From JANRLF01 sp033762815 (lineage in GTDB: Bacteria; Bacteroidota; Bacteroidia; Chitinophagales; CAIOSU01): a stretch of DNA of 64,000 bases. Below, piece after piece: positions 44,045-52,111 of the stretch (its first letter is position 1; each line of letters opens with the position of its first letter). Under the pieces are notes generated by a model. The model saw only the letters and a list, made by a program, of their open reading frames with translations. It had not been told where the DNA came from and searched no databases. The stretch lies in assembly GCA_033762815.1 (NCBI GenBank), contig JANRLF010000008.1, positions 248,001 to 312,000 on the forward strand, written 5' to 3'. The translations under genes were made by a program, and so were the position numbers.

Positions 44045-46498
44045 ATGTCAAAGAAACAGCAGAAGCTACAGCGACGCCTAGAGCAACAGCAGCCCATTAA
44101 GCAAGTGAGTACAAAGCCAAAGGCTAGCCCTGCTGCCCCCCTTACTGCCGATGAAAAGCGCATCATCAATGTACAAGCCATCATTGTGGTGTTGTTGGCA
44201 ATAGGCCTATATGCCAATACCTGGTTCAATGAATATGCGGTGGACGACACTATTGTCATTACCAAAAATGAGTTTACCCAACAAGGCATTGAAGGTATTG
44301 ATGAGATAATGACCACCGATGCATTCAAGGGCTTTTTCGGCAATAACTTTGGTTTTGTGGCTGGTGGCCGTTATCGCCCGCTTTCTATTGTCACTTTCGC
44401 TATTGAGCAGGAAATTTTCGGGGGCAACCCGCACATTAGCCACCTTATCAATGTCTTACTGTATGCGCTTACCTGTTTTGTCATATTTAAGCTGCTACAG
44501 GAAATTTTCGGGCATCCCAAGCTTTCGCAATTCTACTTGAGCGTGCCATTTATTGCCACATTGATCTATACTGCCCACCCTATCCATACCGAGGTGGTAG
44601 CCAACATTAAGGGCCGGGATGAAATTATGGGCATGCTGGGTTCAGTGACCGCATTGTACCTGAGCTTGCTGTACGTAAAGCGGCAAGATACAAAGCTGCT
44701 GATAGCTGCCGCTTTTAGCTTCATCATAGCTTTGTTTAGCAAGGAGAATGCTATCACCTATTTAGCAGTCATTCCACTTACGCTGTACTTTTTCACCAAG
44801 CCCACTACAAAAGATTATCTCTCCACCACTATCCCAATGTTGGCCATAGCAGTCATATTCGTTTTCTTAAGGAGCCAATTTACCCCCGTTTCTATAGATT
44901 CCAACTCGAACGAAATACTGAATAACCCATTTGTGCGCGCAACAAACAACGAGCGCTTTGCGACCATTGCCTTCACCTTCTGGGAGTACCTCAGGCTAAT
45001 GATTTTCCCACATCCGCTTACCTACGATTATTACTTCAACCAGGTGCCCATTATCGGTTGGGACAGCCCCAAAGCACTGTTGCCCGCCTTGTTGAACATA
45101 GGTATCATCGGCGTAGCCCTTTATTATTTCAAGCAGAAAAGCCATATCAGTTGGGCCATACTGTACTATTTCATCACCATATCCATTGTGTCCAATATCC
45201 TGTTTACGGTAGGTATTGCCATGAATGAACGTTTTGTGTTTATGCCTTCTTTGGGCTTTGCGGTGATTTTGGCCATCTTAATCGTAAAGGCGACCAACTA
45301 TATAAAAGAAAAACAATGGACTTATCGCATGGTGAACAACCCTGCGCCGGTATTGGCTATCATGGCTGTTATCCTATCAGGGTACACCATAAAAACAGTG
45401 ACCCGCAATACCGACTGGAAGAATGATTTTGTACTCTTCTCCAAAGATGCAGTGAATAGCCCCAATTCTTGTAAAACAGCGAATGCCTATGCCGGTGAAT
45501 TGGTAAGTGCGGCCGATACCACCAAATCGCCCGAACAGGCCAAGGCCTACCTGGTGGAAGCAGAAAAACAGTTGGAAAGGGCATTGCGCATCTACCCCAC
45601 TTATCAAAATGCGCTGCTATTAATGGGCAACTGCAAGTACAAATTGTACAAGGATCCTGAACAGGCAAAACCATACTACGAAGCCACCCTGCAACAAAAC
45701 CCCAATTACTTTGAAGGCAACTTCAACATGGGTACCATTTATTTGGAAGCTGGCACCAAAAACCCTAAAAACTATATTTTGGCAGTGCCCTATCTTCAGA
45801 GGGCTTATCAAGAAGCACTCAATTCCGGCAAGAAAAGCCAGTTGCCCGGTGCAAGGAACAACTTAGCCGATGCCTACGCACAGGCAATGGTAGTAAATCC
45901 TGCCACCGGCGTACCTACCTATCCTTATCTGGATTCTGCCAAGAGCATGTACGATGAGTTTTTTATTCCCGACCTGAAAGCTAAGATTCAGAACGACCCT
46001 AAGAAAGTGGACAACTATTTCAACTTGGGGGAAATATACATTAAGCTAAAGGATGCCAACCAAGCCATTGCCACTTTCAACCAAATATTGGCCATAGAAC
46101 CCAATAATGCCATGGCTACCTACAAAATAGGGGCTACCTATGGCCGATTATTGAACGACTTGGACAACTCCATCGCGTGGCTGAAAAAAGCCATTGCACT
46201 TGACCCTAAACCAGAAGTTTTTCGAGAAGATTTAGGCGTGGCTTACGGCTTTAAGCAAGATTACCAAAATGCCATCCAAACCGGACTGGACGGTATAGCC
46301 ATTAACCCAAAGTATGCGCCTTTCTATTACAATGTGGGCGTGTCGTACCGTATGCTGGGGCAAACGGACAAAGCGCAAGAGTACTTTGCCAAAGCTGCCC
46401 AATTGGAGCCGGGTAAATACAATCAACAGCCAGTACCCACGCAGCAACAAAACCAGCAGAACCAAGGAGCTGCGCCTGTTTTTAAACCGAAACTATAA
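44045..46498 (+). CDS. TMTC-like GT-C membrane glycosyltransferase with C-terminal TPR repeats
   Basis: The 817-residue protein has about ten transmembrane helices (about 40-460) followed by TPR repeats to the end. The N-terminal loop carries the acidic pair Asp67-Asp68 in YAVDDTIVITKNE, then GRYRPLSIVTF (Tyr110-Leu113) and HPIHTEVVANIKGRDE from His178. A second block has LFSKENAITYLAVIPL. These match the layout of TMTC/GT105 protein O-mannosyltransferases: GT-C enzymes with TPRs facing the periplasm. A role in O-glycosylation of exported proteins is inferred; bacterial relatives are mostly uncharacterised. The C-terminus is Gln/Pro-rich. Confidence 0.78.
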   Translation: MSKKQQKLQRRLEQQQPIKQVSTKPKASPAAPLTADEKRIINVQAIIVVLLAIGLYANTWFNEYAVDDTIVITKNEFTQQGIEGIDEIMTTDAFKGFFGNNFGFVAGGRYRPLSIVTFAIEQEIFGGNPHISHLINVLLYALTCFVIFKLLQEIFGHPKLSQFYLSVPFIATLIYTAHPIHTEVVANIKGRDEIMGMLGSVTALYLSLLYVKRQDTKLLIAAAFSFIIALFSKENAITYLAVIPLTLYFFTKPTTKDYLSTTIPMLAIAVIFVFLRSQFTPVSIDSNSNEILNNPFVRATNNERFATIAFTFWEYLRLMIFPHPLTYDYYFNQVPIIGWDSPKALLPALLNIGIIGVALYYFKQKSHISWAILYYFITISIVSNILFTVGIAMNERFVFMPSLGFAVILAILIVKATNYIKEKQWTYRMVNNPAPVLAIMAVILSGYTIKTVTRNTDWKNDFVLFSKDAVNSPNSCKTANAYAGELVSAADTTKSPEQAKAYLVEAEKQLERALRIYPTYQNALLLMGNCKYKLYKDPEQAKPYYEATLQQNPNYFEGNFNMGTIYLEAGTKNPKNYILAVPYLQRAYQEALNSGKKSQLPGARNNLADAYAQAMVVNPATGVPTYPYLDSAKSMYDEFFIPDLKAKIQNDPKKVDNYFNLGEIYIKLKDANQAIATFNQILAIEPNNAMATYKIGATYGRLLNDLDNSIAWLKKAIALDPKPEVFREDLGVAYGFKQDYQNAIQTGLDGIAINPKYAPFYYNVGVSYRMLGQTDKAQEYFAKAAQLEPGKYNQQPVPTQQQNQQNQGAAPVFKPKL

Positions 46499-46559
46499 TT
46501 TTTGTTAATTCCCTTTCCACATCCATACGTTCAATAATATTATGGCCGTTTCTTTTACA

Positions 46560-46575
46560 TAGCCTAAAAAGGCTA
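46560..46575 (+). terminator. Small hairpin between TMTC-like and GH3 genes
   Basis: TAGCCT-AAAA-AGGCTA is a perfect 6-bp stem followed by TAGTTTTA, 62 bp after the upstream stop and 12 bp before the next start. It could be a weak terminator or a 5' leader structure. Confidence 0.35.
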
Positions 46576-46587
46576 TAGTTTTAAGCG

Positions 46588-49551
46588 ATGCGCCTAAGGT
46601 ACTTTCTGTTTTTGTTGCTTGTTTTTAGCTTTTCAGTGCCCACTATTGCCCAAGGGCCTTTGCTGGATTGGACATTACGCGAAATGCAACGGCAGGACGC
46701 CAAGGCCAAATGGATCGATTCCGTTTTCTCGGCTTTAAGCTTGGACGAAAGAATCGCCCAGTTTTATATGGTGGCCGCTTATTCCAATAAAGACAGCAAC
46801 CATGTAAAAGAAATAGCCAAACTGGTAAAAGACTACAAAGTAGGCGGCCTTATTTTTATGCAGGGCAATCCGGGCAAACAGGCGGAGCTGACCAATTATT
46901 ACCAGTCACTGGCAAAGGTGAAACTGCTGATTTCCATTGATGGGGAATGGGGCCTGCAAATGCGCCTGAAAGACAGTACCATTGCCTTTCCTAGGCAATT
47001 GACCTTAGGCGCGGTGAAAGACGATTCGCTCATCTACTCCATGGGCAGGGAGATAGCGCAAGAATGCAAGCGCCTGGGCATCCATATCAATTTTGCCCCT
47101 GATGTGGACGTGAACAACAACCCCAACAACCCGGTGATAGGCGACCGTTCTTTTGGCGAAGACCGGCTGCGTGTAGCCACCAAAGGCCTACAATATGCCC
47201 TGGGCATGCAGCACGGCGGGGTAATGGCCTGTGCCAAACATTTTCCCGGGCATGGTGATACCGACAGCGATTCGCACCTTACCTTGCCTTTGATTGCCCA
47301 TGACCGTAAACGCTTGGATAGCATTGAGCTGTACCCTTTCCGCTATTTAATTGACCATGGGGTGCAAAGCGTAATGGCCGCCCACTTGAATGTGCCCGCT
47401 TTGGACAAAACCAAGGACCAGCCTACTTCCGTGTCCAGAAAAGTGGTGACCGACCTCCTGAAAAAGGAATTGGGTTTCGATGGGCTAGTGTTTTCCGATG
47501 CCCTGAACATGAAAGGTGCCAGCAATTACGATGAACCCGGGGAGCTTTCCGTAAGGGCGTTCATTGCCGGCAATGATATCCTATTGTTTGCCGATGACGT
47601 ACCAAAGGGCATAGAGCTGTTTAAAAAGGCGATTAAAAAAGGGGATATCGACCTGAAGGAGATGGAAATCCGCCTGAAGAAAGTGTTGGCGGCCAAATAT
47701 GATGCTGGCCTGTATGATTTCCAGCCCATAGTATTGCAAAACCTAAATCAAGACCTCAACAATTCAAACGCCAAGGCCATCCGCAGGCAATTGTACCAAC
47801 AGGCGCTTACCCTAGTGAGCAATAAAGGCAATTTGTTGCCCATCAAAACGCTTGACACGCTCAGCATTGCTTCGTTGGCCATTGGGCTTGACAGCATAGA
47901 CGAAATGCAGCAAATGATGGACTGGTACACTACTGCCGACCATTTCAGCATCAAAAAATCGGCTGATTCCTTGGCTTTCATCAAACTGTTGAGAAAGCTC
48001 AGCAGTTATGATTTGGTGGTCATCGGCTTGCATGATATGGTAAAAGCTAGCTCGAAGAACTACGGCCTTAGCCCCCAATCGCTCGATTTTATCAAGAAAC
48101 TACAGGCCCGCACCAAAGTAGCGGTAGTTGCTTTTGGCAGCCCTTACAGCCTCAGCCGCCTTGGCGACGTCAATTGTCTGCTCCTTGCTTACGAGGACAA
48201 TAAGGACACCCGCGAAGTAGCCACCGAAGCCATCTTTGGTGCCATACCCATTAGCGGCACTCTACCAGTCACCGCTTCGCCGCAATTCCCCGCTGGGAAA
48301 GGCATCCAGCTCCCATCGCTGAGCAGGTTGCGCTATGGCTACCCTGAACAAGAGGGCATCAGTGCCGCCGATTTGAATGCCATTGACAGTATCGCATGGC
48401 AGGCTATCCGCGATTCGGCCACACCAGGCTGCCAAGTGCTAGTGGCTAAAAATGGCAACGTTATTTACCACAAGGCCTTTGGTTACCATACTTACGAGGC
48501 TACCCAGCCGGTGCTACTGACCGACTTGTACGATTTGGCCTCCATTACCAAAATTGCGGGTACCACTCCCGCAGTGATGCAACTTTACGACAAGGGGCTG
48601 TTCGACCTCAACAAAACTTTGGGCGATTATATCCCCGGTATTAGCGACACCTTGGCCATCAGGAATATCAAAATGGCAGATATCCTTACCCACCAAGCAG
48701 GATTAAGGCCCTTTATCCCTTTTTATAAAAAAACGTTGGCCGATAGCATGTATGCGGTATGCTATCGCAATGCTGCCGATAGTGCCTATTGCATTGAAGT
48801 CCGTAAGGATTTGTTCATGGTCGATTATCACGACACTATTTTTCAGGGCATCTTCCAAGATAGGCTGGACACGAGCAAAGGCTACGTTTATAGTGACTTA
48901 GGGTTTTACCTGCTGAAAGAAATTGTCGCATCGCTTGCCCGAGATGGCTTCGACCATTATCTGGATACCGCCCTTTACCGTTCGCTGGGTATGCAGACCA
49001 TGGGTTTTAATCCCAGCGCCCGTTTTGACCTGCAACGCATACCCCCCACGGAAAACGATACTGAATTCCGCAAGGCATTAGTGCACGGCTACGTACATGA
49101 CCAGGGTGCCGCCATGCTGGGCGGGGTAAGTGGCCACGCGGGTTTGTTTTCCAATGCCAATGATTTGGCCATCCTCATGCAAATGCTGCTCAACCATGGC
49201 CAGTACGGCGGTAAACGGTTTATCGACTCAAGCACCATTAATTTCTTCACCGCAAAGTACAGTGATAAAAGCCGCCGGGGCCTAGGCTTTGACAAGCCCG
49301 AAACCGACCCTAAAAAAGCCTCGCCGACTAGTGACCTAGCCTCCAGCATGGCTTATGGCCACCAAGGCTTTACGGGTACCGTGGTGTGGGTAGACCCGAA
49401 GTACGACTTGGTATATATCTTCCTTTCCAACCGCATCTACCCTAACGTGGACAACAAAAAGCTGAATAACCTGGGTGTCCGCAGCAAAATACATGAAGCC
49501 ATTTACCAAGCCATTGAAAAATCAGCCAGTTTGGCGATGGATGAAAATTGA
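46588..49551 (+). CDS. GH3 beta-N-acetylhexosaminidase fused to a beta-lactamase-family serine hydrolase
   Basis: The 987-residue exported protein (signal MRLRYFLFLLLVFSFSVPTIA) has two enzymes. Residues about 40-390 are a NagZ-like glycoside hydrolase family 3 domain with KHFPGHGDTDSDSH at 217-230 and the catalytic region FDGLVFSDALNMKGAS. A GH3 C-terminal domain follows to about 590. Residues about 600-975 are a beta-lactamase/DD-peptidase-like domain with SITK (Ser652, Lys655) and HQGFTG near the end. The fusion would cleave both the glycan and the peptide or amide part of muropeptides in the periplasm. Such fusions are known in Bacteroidota. The non-coding accessory region starts right after its stop. 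Confidence 0.92.
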   Translation: MRLRYFLFLLLVFSFSVPTIAQGPLLDWTLREMQRQDAKAKWIDSVFSALSLDERIAQFYMVAAYSNKDSNHVKEIAKLVKDYKVGGLIFMQGNPGKQAELTNYYQSLAKVKLLISIDGEWGLQMRLKDSTIAFPRQLTLGAVKDDSLIYSMGREIAQECKRLGIHINFAPDVDVNNNPNNPVIGDRSFGEDRLRVATKGLQYALGMQHGGVMACAKHFPGHGDTDSDSHLTLPLIAHDRKRLDSIELYPFRYLIDHGVQSVMAAHLNVPALDKTKDQPTSVSRKVVTDLLKKELGFDGLVFSDALNMKGASNYDEPGELSVRAFIAGNDILLFADDVPKGIELFKKAIKKGDIDLKEMEIRLKKVLAAKYDAGLYDFQPIVLQNLNQDLNNSNAKAIRRQLYQQALTLVSNKGNLLPIKTLDTLSIASLAIGLDSIDEMQQMMDWYTTADHFSIKKSADSLAFIKLLRKLSSYDLVVIGLHDMVKASSKNYGLSPQSLDFIKKLQARTKVAVVAFGSPYSLSRLGDVNCLLLAYEDNKDTREVATEAIFGAIPISGTLPVTASPQFPAGKGIQLPSLSRLRYGYPEQEGISAADLNAIDSIAWQAIRDSATPGCQVLVAKNGNVIYHKAFGYHTYEATQPVLLTDLYDLASITKIAGTTPAVMQLYDKGLFDLNKTLGDYIPGISDTLAIRNIKMADILTHQAGLRPFIPFYKKTLADSMYAVCYRNAADSAYCIEVRKDLFMVDYHDTIFQGIFQDRLDTSKGYVYSDLGFYLLKEIVASLARDGFDHYLDTALYRSLGMQTMGFNPSARFDLQRIPPTENDTEFRKALVHGYVHDQGAAMLGGVSGHAGLFSNANDLAILMQMLLNHGQYGGKRFIDSSTINFFTAKYSDKSRRGLGFDKPETDPKKASPTSDLASSMAYGHQGFTGTVVWVDPKYDLVYIFLSNRIYPNVDNKKLNNLGVRSKIHEAIYQAIEKSASLAMDEN

Positions 49552-49566
49552 CAGCATGGGAATGTG

Positions 49567-49908
49567 TCTTGGTGGGCCCCGACTTACTTCGGGGTAAACC
49601 CTGTCGAGCCAAAACGGTGGAGGGAATGGGTCTTGGTGAGCCCCGACTTACTTCGGGGTAAACACTGTCGAACCAAAGCGATGGCAGCGCTCCTGTCGAC
49701 TCCGCTCACAGGGACGGCCGTTTGGTATTGTTTATTAGCGTGGCGGGGGGAAGAGTCTTGGTTTACCCCGACATACTTCGAGGTAAACCCTGTCGAACCA
49801 AAACGGTGGAGGGAATGGGTCTTGGTGAGCGGAGTCGAACCAAAGCAATGGCAGCGGTGTGTCTTGGTGAGCCCCGACTTACTTTGTGGTAAACCCTGTC
49901 GAATCAAA
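49567..49908 (+). repeat. 64-bp intergenic repeat family with TCTTGG...CGAACCAAA units
   Basis: Five units start with TCTTGG at 49567, 49631, 49756, 49820 and 49862. Three carry the short inverted repeat CCCCGACTTACTTCGGGG or a variant, followed by TAAAC and CTGTCGAACCAAA. One has the compact form TGAGCGGAGTCGAACC, and the related GTCGACTCCGCTCACAGG lies at 49695 in inverted sense. Units 1-2 and 3-4 are each spaced exactly 64 bp. The TGAGCGGAGTCGAA word is typical of REP-like intergenic repeats in Bacteroidota. Confidence 0.8.
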
Positions 49909-50241
49909 GCTACACTAGCCATTCCTTTTTCTGGTTTCTTGCTGCACTTACTGGCTATTGAGCATACCCCCATTTACCAAATTTTTGATTTGCAAATGTG
50001 GACTTAAGTGCTTACCATTATGGTAGAAGGTAGAGTGTAGAGAGAAGTACTAATTGATTTGAAAATGACCTTGTTTTTAGTTCCTCTCACCCGGGGTGGG
50101 CTTTAGAGGTTGCTAGGAGAGGAACTGAAGAAATGTCGTTCTACTTTCTACATGCCACCCCCTACGAATGAAGCAAAAAACAAAAAAACACACTTATTTT
50201 CACATAAACAATTGGCAATCAACGATATAATCGAAATTAAA
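49909..50241 (+). repeat. Left direct repeat bracketing the AT-rich cassette
   Basis: This segment is copied at 51675-52015. The first block (49909-50066) is nearly the same as 51675-51833, with the stretch 49954-50066 identical over 113 bp to 51721-51833. The middle ~105 bp differ. The last block (from about 50174) again matches 51949-52015, including the TAAACAATTGGCAATCA flank of the 11-bp element. The mosaic suggests a duplicated intergenic element and not a recent tandem duplication of the whole region. Confidence 0.85.
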
Positions 50242-50349
50242 GGTGCTTAATTTAAGGACAGTTAAATTTTTTGCTAAAGACCTTAGTAATTGATTTTCAC
50301 GATATTCCACGCTATCCCGCAATTGATGTTTGCAATTGTCATTTTAAGT

Positions 50350-50444
50350 TACGTAATTGGTTAGGGTCAAAATATTATCGTCTGATATCCGTTTTGTGAT
50401 ATGAATTATGTTTGTACCTTTGCATTGGTTGTAGCAATTACGTA
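50350..50444. promoter_or_regulatory. Promoter of the two-gene cassette framed by a 10-bp inverted repeat
   Basis: The -33 TTTG (50393-50396) and the -7 TACCTTTG (50415-50422) are both exact consensus matches with an 18-bp spacer, the best promoter in the window. TACGTAATTG at 50350-50359 and its exact inverse CAATTACGTA at 50435-50444 lie on either side. They could bind a dimeric repressor, perhaps one of the cassette's own products. The leader to the start codon at 50537 is about 105 nt. Confidence 0.65.
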
Positions 50445-50536
50445 GGTACTGGCACACATTTTGCAAAATACAGCTAGCAAATCTTTATCCTCTACGTGTC
50501 GTATAAGTAAAGTACAGTGCTATAAACACACAGAAT

Positions 50537-51058
50537 ATGGCTACCAAAGAAAAAGCTCCTAAAACCACATCCCATATTGAAGCAGAAACCCAAGCCTTAC
50601 TCAAGGTTCTCGGCATGGCACTTCAAGGGTTTTCTTCTGAAGTTAAAAATTCATCTCAGTTGCTTGAAGTTGGAGCAAAAACTGGCTTAGTAGTGGAACT
50701 TCAAGAAAATATGGAGAACCCATTAAAGGCAATGGTAAAAGGTGCCGATTTGTGGGATGAAAACATAAAAAGAATGATTGACGACTTAATGGTTGCACAT
50801 TTTGTCGCTAATCGAGATTTACTTATTACGGCTCACAAGCAACACCAAACTGATAATTTTTATTACGTTGTATTGAAAGAGGACAATGAAGAAAACCGTT
50901 CATTTTTCTTTGACATTGTTGATGGCATTGAAAACGTAGCATCTAAGTTTCCTATTCACATACAATTTGTGCCTGAGAGCCTTATAGGTAAACTTGCAAG
51001 TCTGCCTAAAATCAATTTACACGCTGATGAATCAGTACATTTTACAGGCAAGGCGTAA
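50537..51058 (+). CDS. Unrecognised cassette protein 1
   Basis: The 173-residue product has no signal peptide or membrane segment. The N-terminal half is helical (HIEAETQALLKVLGMALQG, then DENIKRMIDDLMVAHFVAN). The C-terminal half looks alpha/beta: TDNFYYVVLKEDNEENRS, FFFDIVDGIENVASK and FPIHIQFVPESLIGKL. No family is recognised; it lacks the GSx10DxD signature of MNT nucleotidyltransferases. Codon use is more AT-rich than in neighbouring genes. It is followed by the second cassette gene after 14 bp and both are bracketed by direct repeats, which suggests acquisition as a unit. Confidence 0.75.
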   Translation: MATKEKAPKTTSHIEAETQALLKVLGMALQGFSSEVKNSSQLLEVGAKTGLVVELQENMENPLKAMVKGADLWDENIKRMIDDLMVAHFVANRDLLITAHKQHQTDNFYYVVLKEDNEENRSFFFDIVDGIENVASKFPIHIQFVPESLIGKLASLPKINLHADESVHFTGKA

Positions 51059-51072
51059 TCACGATTTTCATA

Positions 51073-51438
51073 ATGCCGTCTGTGGTCAGTTTGAAGACAA
51101 GTATTTTGACTGGAAAATTACCGTACTTTTTTTATATAGCAGTTCATTGCCTAAAGGCTCTTGCAGCGAAGGAAGGTGTTAGTTTAGGCAAAAGCCATCA
51201 ATCAGTTGATGATAGTGTGAATCCCGATTCTCCAACTGCTGTAATGCCATTTGATAGGAAGATTTACAAAAAATATAGAGATTTAAAGAAGTATTCTAGA
51301 ATTGCTAGGTACGATGGCATTATTGATTTAGATGAAGATACTTTTGAGATTGTTCAAAAAGAAACACATAAACAATGTGTTAATTTGGTAATTGCCTTTC
51401 AAGACTATATAATTAGTAGGGGTGTCCCCCTAGAATAA
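51073..51438 (+). CDS. HEPN-like cassette protein 2
   Basis: The 121-residue product reads as an all-helical protein with the spacing of a HEPN domain. It has a helix YFFYIAVHCLKALAAKEGV, then SHQSVDD, a loop, then KIYKKYRDLKKYSRIARYDG and a last helix HKQCVNLVIAFQDYIISRG. HEPN domains are frequent in toxin-antitoxin and defence modules, some as RNases with an Rx4-6H motif; that motif is not clearly present here. The assignment is a visual resemblance only. It shares a transcript with cassette gene 1. Confidence 0.6.
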   Translation: MPSVVSLKTSILTGKLPYFFYIAVHCLKALAAKEGVSLGKSHQSVDDSVNPDSPTAVMPFDRKIYKKYRDLKKYSRIARYDGIIDLDEDTFEIVQKETHKQCVNLVIAFQDYIISRGVPLE

Positions 51439-51584
51439 GTTTTGGTAATTTTACTTGTATATCTAAATCGCCACTAAAGAAACTTGAAGAGGGTGACCCT
51501 AAACGTAAAATGAAAGACGTTACAAAGGAATATGGAGAGTTTGCCAAAAAGCCCGCTTCGAAAGTTGTGTTTCCAAAGCACTGA
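51432..51584 (+). pseudogene. Possible gene remnant after the cassette
   Basis: A frame other than that of gene 2 is open for 50 codons to a TGA at 51582. Its second half has protein-like composition (LKKLEEGDPKRKMKDVTKEY, then GEFAKKPASKVVFPKH). No start codon fits upstream, and it overlaps the end of gene 2 by 7 bp. It may be the tail of a deleted gene or a frameshifted extension of gene 2. Confidence 0.3.
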
Positions 51585-51674
51585 AGGGAAAATGGCAATG
51601 CCTCGCACCATTGTAGCACCTTTCGTACCTTGGGGAAAGGCCGTAAAAAAACTGATGCCTGTACACCCATCCAA

Positions 51675-52015
51675 GCTACACCAGCCATTCCTCATTCCTG
51701 GTTTCTAGCTGCACTTACTAGCTATTGAGCATACCCCCATTTACCAAATTTTTGATTTGCAAATGTGGACTTAAGTGCTTACCATTATGGTAGAAGGTAG
51801 AGTGTAGAGAGAAGTACTAATTGATTTGAAAATTTGGTGATTTGATAATTTGAAAATGGTTTGGACTGCAATCCTACATATAAGCGAGGCAGGTGTAAAT
51901 TTGAAATCCCCGCAATAAGCGGGGCAGGCTTCCATCGTAAATCCCTCCACAAAAACAAAAAACACACTTATTTTTGCATAAATAATTGACAATCAATAAT
52001 ATAATCGAAATTGAA
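51675..52015 (+). repeat. Right direct repeat bracketing the AT-rich cassette
   Basis: It matches 49909-50241 in the same orientation, with a 113-bp identical core at 51721-51833 and a second matching block at 51949-52015. Between the blocks this copy has its own sequence, including a CCCCGC-AATAA-GCGGGG hairpin at 51908-51924. Confidence 0.85.
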
Positions 52016-52111
52016 ATACCTGCGAAGCACCCTTGAACACCCCTTGAAATACCTGCGAGATACCCTTGAAGTACCTGCGAACACCCCTTGAAGTACCTGC
52101 GAAATACCTGC
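52013..52111 (-). repeat. Second tandem array of 11-bp units
   Basis: Nine consecutive 11-nt units fill 52013-52111 exactly. Three unit types recur: GAA(A/G)TACCTGC (five times), GAACACCCCTT (twice) and a GA-x-x-(A/C)-x-CCCTT type (twice). Read on the minus strand from TTC they fit TTCNNNRGTRY or close variants (for example TTCGCAGGTAC, TTCAAGGGTGC), the same scheme as the array at 15180-15300. The AT-rich flank at 51979-51995 stands on the same side relative to unit orientation. Confidence 0.88.

Larger units (their letters stand above)
49552..50536. other. 985-bp repeat-filled intergenic region
   Basis: This stretch contains five copies of a 64-bp repeat family (49567-49908), the left ~340-bp direct repeat (49909-50241) and the promoter region of the two-gene cassette. 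Long frames on both strands run through the 64-bp repeats (148 codons forward, 130 reverse). They contain only translated repeats and are not accepted as genes. Confidence 0.8.

Noticed and set aside
49564..50007. 148-codon forward frame and an opposing 130-codon frame at 49584-49973
   Set aside because: Both are open only because they translate the 64-bp repeat units on both strands; the products are repeated SPDLLRGK- or FGSTGFTSK-like words with no start context.
50537..51438. Insertion sequence or transposon encoding the two cassette genes
   Set aside because: Neither protein has a DDE, HUH or recombinase motif, and the bracketing repeats are direct and mosaic with no terminal inverted repeats seen.
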